A DNA stretch of 14,452 nucleotides from positions 1 to 14,452 of the forward strand of contig JASFIT010000071.1 of the NCBI GenBank assembly GCA_050122535.1, given 5' to 3'. Source of the stretch: JASFEQ01 sp050122535 (lineage in GTDB: Bacteria > Desulfobacterota > DSM-4660 > Desulfatiglandales > HGW-15). Every line of letters starts with the position of its first letter. Positions within the stretch are counted from its first letter, which is position 1. The position numbers and the translations under genes were made by a program. Shown here in pieces: positions 1-7,438 of this stretch. Below the pieces are notes generated by a model, which was not told where the DNA came from, did no database searches, and was given only the letters and a program-made list of their open reading frames with translations.

Positions 1-101
1 TCTGGGCCTTTTTCATTGTGATCGCTGGATTTGGGGTCTGGGTGATCGGCACCTTCTTTGCCAATCTCCGAGTTCTTAAAGGAGAGGAGGTGAGAGCATG
101 A
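1..101 (+). CDS. C-terminal end of a membrane protein (partial)
   Basis: An open frame enters from the left edge (codons in phase with base 3) and ends at TGA 99-101. The 32 visible residues begin WAFFIVIAGFGVWVIG and form one strongly hydrophobic segment, followed by a short charged tail (NLRVLKGEEVRA), as expected for the last transmembrane helix of an inner-membrane protein. Its stop overlaps the ATG of the next gene (ATGA, 98-101), so the two are very probably translationally coupled and functionally linked. The rest lies outside the window, so the family cannot be named. Confidence 0.7.
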   Translation, partial: WAFFIVIAGFGVWVIGTFFANLRVLKGEEVRA

Positions 102-784
102 TTGCAAGCAAAAAACAATTCTTTGGGGGCGTGGGTTTGATGATCGGGTTTGTGATCGTACTCATCATCTTCTTTTCGCCGGTTTTTGGTGGGAAAAACG
201 GTCTGGACTACCTAGACAACTTGTACAACTCCATTTCAAAGGACTCCGCCTATTATATCCCCAAGGTAAGAGAGGAGTGCGAACCGTTTAAGGGGAATTC
301 TGTGACTGTGACCCTCACCATGGCGGACAAAACACACGCACAACAGACAGCCAAACTTTTTGAGGCTTCTGGTACAGAGGCTGTTGTGGCAGGATCAAAA
401 CTAAAGGTCGCCGGTGATCTAGGAATGATCCTGGAGAACTGTCTTGCCGATGCAGACGCCATGTATGTAAATGACGGGGCAAAGGTCTCGGGCAAGTATG
501 GCTACGACGAAAAGCGGGCCATGTTCAACTGGTGGAAGGCCTTTAACGAGATGGAAAAAGATCTAAAAAGACAGAAAAAATTCAAAGAGGCCAAGATTTT
601 GGCCCTGGTTGTCAAGAAGGCTGTGGAGCCATCCTATAACTACTACAAAATAGCGCCCCAAAAAATCGGGGATCGTTGGGGCATAGTGATCTTCTCTCTG
701 CTTTTTTATGTGATTTACACGTTGTGGTACGGCTTTGCCATCATGTTCATGTTTGAAGGATGGGGCATGAAACTGGAACATTGA
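98..784 (+). CDS. Two-pass membrane protein of unknown function
   Basis: This encodes 228 residues and I do not recognise a named family. A hydrophobic segment at about residues 9-30 and another at about 194-218 bracket a soluble region of roughly 160 residues. That region is probably periplasmic, with two cysteines (C61, C115) and a basic, probably helical stretch at about 150-175 (KDLKRQKKFKEAK). The start is well supported by a purine-rich ribosome site (GGAGAGGAGG, 81-90) and the 4-base overlap with the upstream membrane gene. The pair therefore looks like two subunits of one membrane complex or a transporter with an accessory subunit. No catalytic motif is visible. The gene ends 20 bases before a strong hairpin terminator. 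Confidence 0.75.
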   Translation: MIASKKQFFGGVGLMIGFVIVLIIFFSPVFGGKNGLDYLDNLYNSISKDSAYYIPKVREECEPFKGNSVTVTLTMADKTHAQQTAKLFEASGTEAVVAGSKLKVAGDLGMILENCLADADAMYVNDGAKVSGKYGYDEKRAMFNWWKAFNEMEKDLKRQKKFKEAKILALVVKKAVEPSYNYYKIAPQKIGDRWGIVIFSLLFYVIYTLWYGFAIMFMFEGWGMKLEH

Positions 785-803
785 TAAGACTTGAGACTCA
801 ATG

Positions 804-837
804 AAACGGCAGGGGCACGTCAGCGCCCCTGCTGTTT
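804..837. terminator. Bidirectional intrinsic terminator between convergent genes
   Basis: Arms 804-816 and 825-837 pair over 13 bp with one G-T wobble around an 8-base loop (817-824). The GC-rich core (GCAGGGGC/GCCCCTGC) is flanked by AAAC on one side and GTTT on the other, so either strand gives a stem ending in a U-rich foot. It lies in the 78-base gap between the plus-strand gene ending at 784 and the minus-strand gene ending at 863, where a shared terminator is expected. Confidence 0.8.
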
Positions 838-862
838 CCTGTTGTGCGGAGCATTCGCTCGA

Positions 863-1285
863 TTAGCGCTTCTCTTTTTCCAACCTCCTTTTCAACTCCA
901 CGTTCTCTTTTCTTACACTCGCCAGTTCCAAGACCCTTTTAATCGTAAACAGTATACTATCCTTCCTGAAAGGCTTGGTGATAAACTCGGCAATACCCTT
1001 TCTCAGGGCTTCGTCCGATGTTTCCATTGAACCATAGGCCGTGATCATGATGACTGGCACTTCAGGCTTCAATTCTTTAAATTCATCAAAAATTTCCATT
1101 CCATCGAGGCCGGGCATCTTCAGGTCAGTGATGACCAAATCATAGTCGTTTTCCTTGAACAGTTTTATACCCTCGGTAGGGCTGTTGGTGCTTTCCACAT
1201 CATAATCCGTATTGTCTTCGATGATCATCCTTAAAAGCATCAACATATCCACTTCATCATCAATGATTAGAATCCTTTGTGTCAT
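863..1285 (-). CDS. Single-domain response regulator (receiver)
   Basis: This 140-residue protein is one CheY-like receiver domain. Acidic pocket D9/D10, phosphoacceptor D54 (VITDLKMPG), switch residue T82 (MITAYGS) and K104 (ITKPF) are all present, so it should be phosphorylated normally. There is no DNA-binding or enzymatic output domain. After the receiver, a charged helical tail (about 118-140, VRKENVELKRRLEKEKR) looks like a short coiled coil. It starts 32 bases after the stop of the dCache histidine kinase, with a good ribosome site (AGAGGAGAG), so the kinase is its likely phosphodonor. Output is probably by protein-protein contact or a phosphorelay. The gene runs into the shared hairpin terminator. 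Confidence 0.93.
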   Translation of the reverse strand: MTQRILIIDDEVDMLMLLRMIIEDNTDYDVESTNSPTEGIKLFKENDYDLVITDLKMPGLDGMEIFDEFKELKPEVPVIMITAYGSMETSDEALRKGIAEFITKPFRKDSILFTIKRVLELASVRKENVELKRRLEKEKR

Positions 1286-1317
1286 AATTCTCTCCTCTGG
1301 ATATCCTTATAGAATGC

Positions 1318-3537
1318 TCATCCAGTCTTTTCCCCATCGGCTACAGGGAGTACGACAGTGAAGGTGGTGCCGGGCTCATTGCTGTCCTTATCGGTTTGGC
1401 TTTTTACCCATATGTCGCCCCCAAACTTTTTCACGATCCCATAGCTCACAGAAAGGCCCAACCCTGTTCCCTCTCCCACTTTCTTGGTTGTAAAAAACGG
1501 CTCAAAAATCTTATCCATATTCTCAGGGGGTATGCCCTGTCCCGTATCTTTAAAGCTGACTCTCACTTTATCGTTAGACCTGCGTGCTAAGATGGTCAGA
1601 ACACCTCCTTCCTCCATGGCTGCCGCCGCGTTATTGATAATATTCATAAAGACCTGTTCAATCTGCCGGCCGTCCCCCCGTACTTTGGGCAGGTCTTCTT
1701 CTATGTCCGTCCTGAGGTCTATCTTCTTGGTCACCATGGTATTCATGACCACATTGACCACATTTTTAAGGTCGTCAACCACATCCGTCTCAGTGGTGGT
1801 CTTTTCGGGTATCCTGGCAAAAGTGAGGAGATTTTCAATGATCCTTTGGCAGTTGTTTGCCTGCCTTTCAATCGTCTTGAGAATCTCATGTTCTTTGGAG
1901 CCTTCAAGAGATTTTTCCATCAGCATTTCTGTAAAACCGAGAATGATTGCGATGGGATTGTTCATTTCATGGGCCACACCCGCTGAAAGAGACCCTAGAG
2001 ATGCCAGTTTCTCTGTATGAAAGAGTTGATCCTCCATAGTCTTGTTTTCCGTGATGTCTCTGGAGATGGCGAGTACCTGATTGGTTTTGTTTCCACCTGT
2101 CAGAACGGGCCTGTATTTTGTGTCAAGCCAGTACTCCTTATCTCCTATCTTTACGCGTTCTTCGTGACCAATTGTCACGTGTGTTTTAAAGACCTTTTCT
2201 ACGATGGGACGGATATGTTCGGGATTTCTGTATTCAATGATGTCCGTGATGTTTCTTCCTATGACTTCGTCGGCTTCTTTTCCAGTGAGGCGCTTGTAGT
2301 ATTGGTTGACGGACAGGACTTTGCAGTCTTCATCTAGGGTATAGATCATGTCATCAGCCGACTCGATAAGCGAGCGGTATCTTGCCTCTGAACGCATTAG
2401 TCTCTTTGCGTAACTCTCCAGATCGCTCGTCTTCTCCTCCACCATGTGTTCAAGGGTTCGCATCCAAAACCTTCCAAGTATGATGAAAACCCCCAGCACA
2501 ATGACCACTGCGGCGATGAATACACCCTGTATCATAGACTGTCTTATATATACACTCTGCACGGCATCTTCCACCTCAATGATGGGGGCCACCACGGCAA
2601 CTGACCAAATCCGCTTCGTATTGGCCGCTCCAATGTGCACCGGTGCATAGGCGATCAATTTTTCCATTTTACCAACCCTACCCCGATGCCACCCTGAAAT
2701 GTACCAGGACGTCCCCTCCTTACCCTCTAACATCTTTGTCTTTTGAATGCGCTTAATCTTGGCGAAAGATATGTGTGGGTCTTTGGACTTCCTCACCTCG
2801 AAGGCATTTTGGCCAATAAATTCCTTTTCCAAGTGGTAAAGGAAATTCCCTTTCTCATCAATAACCCATGCATATCCTGTCTTTCCTGAACTAATGGGCC
2901 CCACGACTCTCTTTGCAAGGAGCCCCGTGTCCACCACAAACACGAGCACGCCGGAGAATTGCTGGGTGGGACTGGGATGGGCTTCGTCCGTGGAAATCTG
3001 ATACACTGGCATGGCCATAATCTTGATGAAGCCAGGCTCGGAGTCTTCAACAATTCCTCGCCTCACATCACTTATGTAAATCTTACTCTTGTTTTCCGGT
3101 CTCTGGCACCAGTCAAAATAGTTCTCCTGCCCATAAGAGACCTCTTCCACAAACACCCCATTGGTATAATTTGTCAAATAGGCCTTGCTCCCGTCAGCAT
3201 TAATAAGCATAACCTGAATCACACCGTAGTCCCTTACCGTTGAAAAGGAGATCTTCATCCGGTTTGCCCAGGATACCGCCTCTATATACTGTATGGAGGG
3301 TGAGAGGCTTAGGGTCGTCAGTTCTCGCTTGAGGATCTTGAAATCCTCTGTGAGTATGCCCGCTGCATGCCTGGCCATTTCAAGCTGTTGGGAGTTAAAG
3401 TCCTCTCTAATAATCCTTTTCATGTCGCGGGCTGAGAGTACGCTGAGATAAAAGGCGCCCGCAAGCAGAATAAAAATGATAAGGCTTACGATCCGCAGGC
3501 CCCTCTTGCTCGCAAAAAATTCATAATACTTCTTCAA
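1318..3537 (-). CDS. Membrane sensor histidine kinase (dCache-PAS-HisKA-HATPase)
   Basis: This 739-residue hybrid-free sensor kinase has a transmembrane helix at about 14-36, a large periplasmic dCache-like domain (about 37-334, with the Cache-type signature GYAWVIDEKGNFLYH near 221-235), a second transmembrane helix at about 335-357, and a PAS domain (about 383-495). The HisKA domain follows with phosphoacceptor H523 in VAHEMNNP, then an HATPase with N box (NIINNA, 632-637), DTGQGIP (664-670), FEPFFTTK (678-685) and GEGTGLGL (688-695). All catalytic motifs are intact. The start codon is TTG, supported by GGGAG seven bases upstream. It probably binds a small organic ligand outside the cell (family inference, ligand unknown) and phosphorylates the adjacent receiver protein. 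It lies 145 bases downstream of the PEP-synthase-like gene on the same strand and may be co-transcribed with it. Confidence 0.93.
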   Translation of the reverse strand: MKKYYEFFASKRGLRIVSLIIFILLAGAFYLSVLSARDMKRIIREDFNSQQLEMARHAAGILTEDFKILKRELTTLSLSPSIQYIEAVSWANRMKISFSTVRDYGVIQVMLINADGSKAYLTNYTNGVFVEEVSYGQENYFDWCQRPENKSKIYISDVRRGIVEDSEPGFIKIMAMPVYQISTDEAHPSPTQQFSGVLVFVVDTGLLAKRVVGPISSGKTGYAWVIDEKGNFLYHLEKEFIGQNAFEVRKSKDPHISFAKIKRIQKTKMLEGKEGTSWYISGWHRGRVGKMEKLIAYAPVHIGAANTKRIWSVAVVAPIIEVEDAVQSVYIRQSMIQGVFIAAVVIVLGVFIILGRFWMRTLEHMVEEKTSDLESYAKRLMRSEARYRSLIESADDMIYTLDEDCKVLSVNQYYKRLTGKEADEVIGRNITDIIEYRNPEHIRPIVEKVFKTHVTIGHEERVKIGDKEYWLDTKYRPVLTGGNKTNQVLAISRDITENKTMEDQLFHTEKLASLGSLSAGVAHEMNNPIAIILGFTEMLMEKSLEGSKEHEILKTIERQANNCQRIIENLLTFARIPEKTTTETDVVDDLKNVVNVVMNTMVTKKIDLRTDIEEDLPKVRGDGRQIEQVFMNIINNAAAAMEEGGVLTILARRSNDKVRVSFKDTGQGIPPENMDKIFEPFFTTKKVGEGTGLGLSVSYGIVKKFGGDIWVKSQTDKDSNEPGTTFTVVLPVADGEKTG

Positions 3538-3561
3538 GGGGTATCTCCCAAAGTTATGAAG

Positions 3562-3599
3562 TGCCTAAAATGATCTAAAGTGATCTAAAGTGCCTAAAG
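3562..3599. repeat. Short tandem repeats of about 10 bp
   Basis: Four head-to-tail units TGCCTAAAA, TGATCTAAAG, TGATCTAAAG and TGCCTAAAG occupy this stretch in a 9-10-10-9 layout. A further partial match (GACTAAAG) lies at 3611-3618. The period equals about one helical turn. The array sits in the leader of the histidine kinase, ending 25 bases from its TTG start, so it could be a protein-binding array or simply slippage-prone filler. Confidence 0.65.
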
Positions 3600-3682
3600 T
3601 TAAAAACATAGACTAAAGATATCGTCCTGACGAAATGGGCGTTGCTGAAGGTTTTTTCAATTCATCAGCTTTAGTTCACTCC

Positions 3683-6262
3683 TTAATGGAATGTTTTCAA
3701 AAAAGATTCGATCCCTTTCAACATGTCGTTATAATACCAGTTCACCATCTTCTCATTATACATGACCATGTCCAGTTGCCTCGTATGAATGATAATGTGT
3801 CCCAATACTTTGAGGTGTTCTTTCATATAATCTAGATCGTGCCCTTCGAGGCGAGCAAAGACGGAGTCATCCTTGATCTCAACGCGAAAATCAAACCGCT
3901 CCAAAAGCTTCCCTACAAACTGGACTCTCCTGACCCTTCGATCCAAATCAGCGGCCCCCCCTTTAAAGATGAAACTTGCATAGTTTTCATTGGGATTACC
4001 CCCCACATAGGCCTCTGTGGTCGAAAAATGGAATCCGAGCCGACTGCTCAAATTGCAAAAGTTCTTTGAAACAATGATATAATTCTTGTCGGCAAAGCGT
4101 TTTTTGACAGAAGGATCGATGCTCGGATCCATTGTGGCCCCAAACATCACAGACAGAAACCCTTTCGTGTCCACTGGCGGCGGCCCTTTCCAAGGCAGGG
4201 CGGTCATACCCTCCCAAAGGGCTCGCATGGGAATCGATATGATCTCCTCGGGTTTGACCTTTCCCCCTTTTACACCCTTCTCAATGCCATCTTCCAGATC
4301 AATTATCCACCACTGCATGGGAACCTGGGAAACCAATTGCTTGGTAGATCTCTCTGAAAAATGACTCTCCTTACTCAGGTCGAACATGGCCGTCAAAGCC
4401 ACTTCATGGGCAAATCTTGTGATGTCGTGAAGTGTCTTGCATCCTCTAGGGGTAAAGCTAACGCTCCTGGGGTCTGTGAGATTCAAAGGGGTCATCATCT
4501 GCAATATCTCTCGAAGCTGCTTTAAGACAGGAGAGGCTTTTAAGGCTTCATCGCTCTCTTTTTCCCTCAACACCTCTTCCACCACTCCTTCGTATACATG
4601 TGCGTAAACCGCGTCCACAGTCACCAGCATCCCATTCTTGAGAATCTTGGTGGCACTCTGAGTCCCAAAAAGAGCAGGCACGTTATATTCTCGGGCCACG
4701 GTGGCCAGATGCCCCATCAGGTTCCCAATGTCTGAGACAACCGCGGAGGCCCTCTGGAGCACCACGGCAAACTCGGGGTGAGAATGTTTCAGCACCAGCA
4801 CGCCGCCCTCAGGAAAATCTTTCAAATCCTCTTCCCGCTCAACCACATGCACTCTGCCTGCACCAACGCCTCGGGAGGCAATGGTTCCCTCATCTAACAA
4901 AATCTCGCGATCCTTAACCACGGTTTGCCGTCTTTCGTCAGGCCGAATCTTTGCAGAGGTCAGACGTAGCGGTCTGGACTGTAAAAAATAGAGCTGGCCA
5001 TCCTGATCCATGGCCCATTCCAAGTCTTGGGGCTGGCCAAAGTGAGCTTCCACTTTCCGGGCGTAGGAAGCGAGCTGGGAAATTTGCTCATTGGTCACGC
5101 ACGCCTCTGAGAGACATTCCTTGGGGACTGGCACCTCTCTGGTGCCTGACTCGGGCCGCACCGAAAGCATCACTTCCTGGCGGCCCGTTTCAGCATCGGC
5201 GATCTTTTCTACATCTTCTCCAGAGACCCTGTAGTTACTTGTAGGCACCATTCCCCCCACCGCATAAGATCCAAGCCCCCATATGGCATTAACAAGTACG
5301 GTGTCTTCCTCAGGATTCCCTGGATTACGGGAGTAGATAATGCCGCTAGCCCTGGCTGGGATCATAGCAAGCACCCCCACCGCCATGGCCATTTCTCCGA
5401 TGTGGAACTCCTTTTCCCTGTAGTAGAAAAGCGCTCGAGGGGTGAACTGGCTAGACAAGACGTTCTTATATTGGGCAAGCAGGTCCTCGGGGGGAACGTT
5501 CAAGGCGGTCTCATATTGGCCTGCGAAACTGGCCATGATATCTTCATGCACCTCACTGCTTCGCACAGAGACCTTCAACTCCTCCGCCCCTGCCTCTTGG
5601 CACAAGTCTGCATATGCACCCAAGATGGCCTGTTCCAAATCTGCTGGTATCTGTGCGTTCCTGACCAGCTGGCCCATTTCTTGGCTTGCTTCTCTCAACT
5701 CTTCATAATTTCGGATGTCCAGCGCACGGGTTTTTTCACTCAAGATGTCCTGGATTTGGTTGTGCTGGACAAAGGTCTGGTAAGCATAGGTGGTCACCAC
5801 AAAGCCGAAAGGAACCGGGAGGCCCAAAACGCTCGCAAGCTCACCCAAGTAAGCAAGCTTACCGCCAGCTGAGGCTATACTCCCTTTTCCCAGTTCATTC
5901 AGAGGTAGGACATATTCTGTCTTGGGGATGGCCAACCTGGCCGAAAGCTGTTTCCGGATGGCTTCGTCCGTTCTCTGATAGGGGATATTCAGGTCCTTGT
6001 ATTTTTCATCCCCCAAGACATTCAGGTTATCAATAATCCTTTTAACTCCGTCGGACACGGCCTGGTAGGAAGACTCCACATAGGCCCTATCAAAGACAAA
6101 GGCACCGCTCGCCTTTTCCTGCATATCGGCCATTGTCATCAACACTTCATTATTGCTCTTCAGAACTTCCCGAAAGGCCTGATACCGCCGTACAAAAAGC
6201 ACCTTTTCGTCCGCATCCTTAAGGGCCTTTTTCTGCCTTCTTTTGCTGAAAAAATCAAACAT
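3683..6262 (-). CDS. PEP-synthase-like phosphotransferase lacking the PEP-binding barrel
   Basis: The protein has 859 residues. Residues 1-115 form a probably helical N-terminal region. Residues about 125-435 match the ATP-binding (PPDK N-terminal, ATP-grasp) domain: GGKLAYLGEL (133-142), SVRSSEVHEDIMASFAGQ (232-249), SGIIYSRNP (306-314), DLEWA (413-417) and LQSRP (427-431). Residues about 455-565 match the swivelling phosphohistidine domain, with candidate catalytic H518 in GNLMGHLATVARE. Residues about 575-859 do not resemble the PEP/pyruvate TIM barrel that should follow, and I see no GACGQ-like motif. It is therefore unlikely to be a self-sufficient PEP synthase. It may transfer phosphate from ATP through H518 to another acceptor, as glucan dikinases and rifampin phosphotransferase do, or work with a separate barrel protein. 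An in-frame TGA lies two codons before the ATG, so translation cannot start further upstream. No clear Shine-Dalgarno is seen. Confidence 0.85.
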   Translation of the reverse strand: MFDFFSKRRQKKALKDADEKVLFVRRYQAFREVLKSNNEVLMTMADMQEKASGAFVFDRAYVESSYQAVSDGVKRIIDNLNVLGDEKYKDLNIPYQRTDEAIRKQLSARLAIPKTEYVLPLNELGKGSIASAGGKLAYLGELASVLGLPVPFGFVVTTYAYQTFVQHNQIQDILSEKTRALDIRNYEELREASQEMGQLVRNAQIPADLEQAILGAYADLCQEAGAEELKVSVRSSEVHEDIMASFAGQYETALNVPPEDLLAQYKNVLSSQFTPRALFYYREKEFHIGEMAMAVGVLAMIPARASGIIYSRNPGNPEEDTVLVNAIWGLGSYAVGGMVPTSNYRVSGEDVEKIADAETGRQEVMLSVRPESGTREVPVPKECLSEACVTNEQISQLASYARKVEAHFGQPQDLEWAMDQDGQLYFLQSRPLRLTSAKIRPDERRQTVVKDREILLDEGTIASRGVGAGRVHVVEREEDLKDFPEGGVLVLKHSHPEFAVVLQRASAVVSDIGNLMGHLATVAREYNVPALFGTQSATKILKNGMLVTVDAVYAHVYEGVVEEVLREKESDEALKASPVLKQLREILQMMTPLNLTDPRSVSFTPRGCKTLHDITRFAHEVALTAMFDLSKESHFSERSTKQLVSQVPMQWWIIDLEDGIEKGVKGGKVKPEEIISIPMRALWEGMTALPWKGPPPVDTKGFLSVMFGATMDPSIDPSVKKRFADKNYIIVSKNFCNLSSRLGFHFSTTEAYVGGNPNENYASFIFKGGAADLDRRVRRVQFVGKLLERFDFRVEIKDDSVFARLEGHDLDYMKEHLKVLGHIIIHTRQLDMVMYNEKMVNWYYNDMLKGIESFLKTFH

Positions 6263-6264
6263 GG

Positions 6265-6284
6265 GTCACGAGAGGCTTGGTGAC
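6265..6284 (-). promoter_or_regulatory. Small hairpin just upstream of a start codon without a Shine-Dalgarno
   Basis: GTCAC (6265-6269) and GTGAC (6280-6284) can pair around a 10-base loop, ending two bases before the ATG of the PEP-synthase-like gene. The usual ribosome-site position is occupied by this element, and no AGGAGG-like sequence is present. The stem is short, so its role is uncertain. Confidence 0.3.
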
Positions 6285-6336
6285 AAAAAATCTTTATTTA
6301 ATGGCGTTATAAAAAGAATCAACTACTTAGGTAACC

Positions 6337-6364
6337 ATTTTAACCCTTCCCAGGCATAAATCAA
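6337..6364 (-). promoter_or_regulatory. Putative sigma-70-type promoter for the PEP-synthase-like gene
   Basis: Read on the minus strand, TTGATT (6359-6364) and TAAAAT (6337-6342) are separated by 16 bases, matching the -35 and -10 consensus at 4/6 and 5/6 positions. Transcription would begin near 6330, giving a leader of roughly 68 bases. It lies between an upstream intrinsic terminator and the gene, where a promoter is needed. Confidence 0.4.
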
Positions 6365-6393
6365 CCTAATTCGGCTCATAATGGCCCCTAACA

Positions 6394-6441
6394 CAAAAAC
6401 CCTGCCGGATTCTCAAATCATAGGAGACAGGCAGGGCTTTT
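6394..6441 (-). terminator. Intrinsic terminator of the CBS-permease operon
   Basis: CCCTGCC (6400-6406) and GGCAGGG (6430-6436) form a perfect 7-bp stem with a 23-base loop. Read on the minus strand the stem is followed by TTTTTGTG, a fair U-tract. It lies about 70 bases after the stop of the minus-strand CBS gene and before the next promoter. A short T run on the plus side could also allow plus-strand use. Confidence 0.65.
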
Positions 6442-6512
6442 ACAGGGGTCAATCAACGCCTCTGGGAGCTTCTTCAATAGGGACTCAAAACATCCCCTTT
6501 GCTCTATCGTGG

Positions 6513-6989
6513 CTATGGCTCCAACATAATCTTCGTTATCTCATGAAATAGATCTCCCATGCTTACAACACCAATGAGCTTTTCCCCTTCTATGACCGGC
6601 AGGAGATAGGCGTCCTTCTGCAGCATGATGTGAGAAGCCTTTAAGATACTGTCTTGGGCATCAATCTTGGCCGTGACCTCCGACATGAACTCCTTTATAG
6701 GCTGATCAAGCCGCTTTTGGCTTCCGCTCCTGAGCAGGTCATCCCAGGCTATGGGCACGCCCGCCTCATAGTGCTGTGCAAATTTGGGCTCCAGCCCTCT
6801 CAGAATGTCTTTCTGCAACAGCATGCCCACGAGTTTGTACGCCTCATCAAAAACCAGCACCGTGTGGTGACCGGTTTCGTAGGCCACATTCAGCTGGACA
6901 ATCGCCTCTTTCAGAGTCGCCCAGTACGGCATATGGGGGTATTCGCTCAGGGGAATGACCAGATCTTTTGCCTTCTTGCTCGTTTCCAT
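6513..6989 (-). CDS. CBS-domain-pair protein (first copy)
   Basis: This 158-residue soluble protein contains two CBS motifs. The first covers about residues 5-75 (KDLVIPLSEY, then VLVFDEAYKLVGMLLQKDIL). The second covers about 95-155 (IKEFMSEVTAKIDAQDS, then LLPVIEGEKLIGVVSMGDLF). CBS pairs typically bind adenine nucleotides and act as energy sensors; the ligand here is inferred. I chose ATG 6989 because TAGGAGGAG sits just before it; the open frame extends to a TTG at 7028, but that would place the ribosome site inside the gene. It is a paralogue of the CBS protein at 9239-9793: both share KDLxxPLSEY and LEPK(F/Y)A signatures. It is the last gene of the permease operon, so a regulatory role on the transporter is plausible. 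Confidence 0.88.
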   Translation of the reverse strand: METSKKAKDLVIPLSEYPHMPYWATLKEAIVQLNVAYETGHHTVLVFDEAYKLVGMLLQKDILRGLEPKFAQHYEAGVPIAWDDLLRSGSQKRLDQPIKEFMSEVTAKIDAQDSILKASHIMLQKDAYLLPVIEGEKLIGVVSMGDLFHEITKIMLEP

Positions 6990-7051
6990 ATCTCCTCCTA
7001 AATCACCGGGCGTTAAGAAATTCCTCAAGCCTCGCCTATGACTCGGCTACT

Positions 7052-7354
7052 TTAGGCTTCTTCTCCCATTTTTTTGTGGGTCTCGATCAGATCCACCAAC
7101 TCTTGACTTGGCTCCAGGTTATAGGCCTGGTGCAGGGCGAGCAACTCGTTTCCATAATCCACCACCAAATGGGAAGATTTGACGACCCCTTGCGGATCTT
7201 TGGCTGTCCTGGCCTTGTTTTTGGCCTCTATGATCTTCTCTGTGAGAACCTTTCCTTCCTTGGCAAATTCCTCATTACAGGAAAGACACATCCCCGTATC
7301 CTCTTCGATCTTCAGAAAAAGGCCCTTCTTCCCGCACTTTCTACACTGGGGCAT
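7052..7354 (-). CDS. Small zinc-ribbon protein
   Basis: This 100-residue cytoplasmic protein has four cysteines in two CxxC pairs (C4/C7 and C23/C26, CRKC and CLSC), typical of a zinc ribbon. The rest (about 30-98) is charged and mostly helical (LTEKIIEAKNKART, ETHKKMGEEA). A strong ribosome site (GGAGG, five bases before ATG) supports the start. It lies between the permease, 84 bases upstream, and the CBS protein, 62 bases downstream, so all are probably on one transcript. I do not recognise a named family. A protein-contact or nucleic-acid-binding role in regulating the operon or permease is only inference. Confidence 0.8.
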   Translation of the reverse strand: MPQCRKCGKKGLFLKIEEDTGMCLSCNEEFAKEGKVLTEKIIEAKNKARTAKDPQGVVKSSHLVVDYGNELLALHQAYNLEPSQELVDLIETHKKMGEEA

Positions 7355-7438
7355 AATACCCTCCTTTTCTCAACCCATCTAAAATACTGTCAGAAAATCT
7401 AAGGCTGTTAAAATCTTTGTCATAATCTGTGATTTACG

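Noticed and set aside
3562..3599. CRISPR array
   Set aside because: Units are only 9-10 bp and directly adjacent, with no spacers and no cas genes nearby.
3620..3682. Intrinsic terminator after the PEP-synthase-like gene
   Set aside because: Only a 5-bp GCTGA/TCAGC stem with a 16-base loop and no U-tract was found; read-through into the kinase is more likely.
3683..6262. Calling the gene ppsA (PEP synthase)
   Set aside because: The ATP-grasp and His domains fit, but the PEP-binding barrel and its catalytic motif are not visible in the C-terminal 285 residues.
6990..7028. Upstream TTG start for the CBS protein, adding 13 residues
   Set aside because: The strong TAGGAGGAG ribosome site lies inside this extension and serves ATG 6989; the paralogue also starts at the equivalent KDL region.
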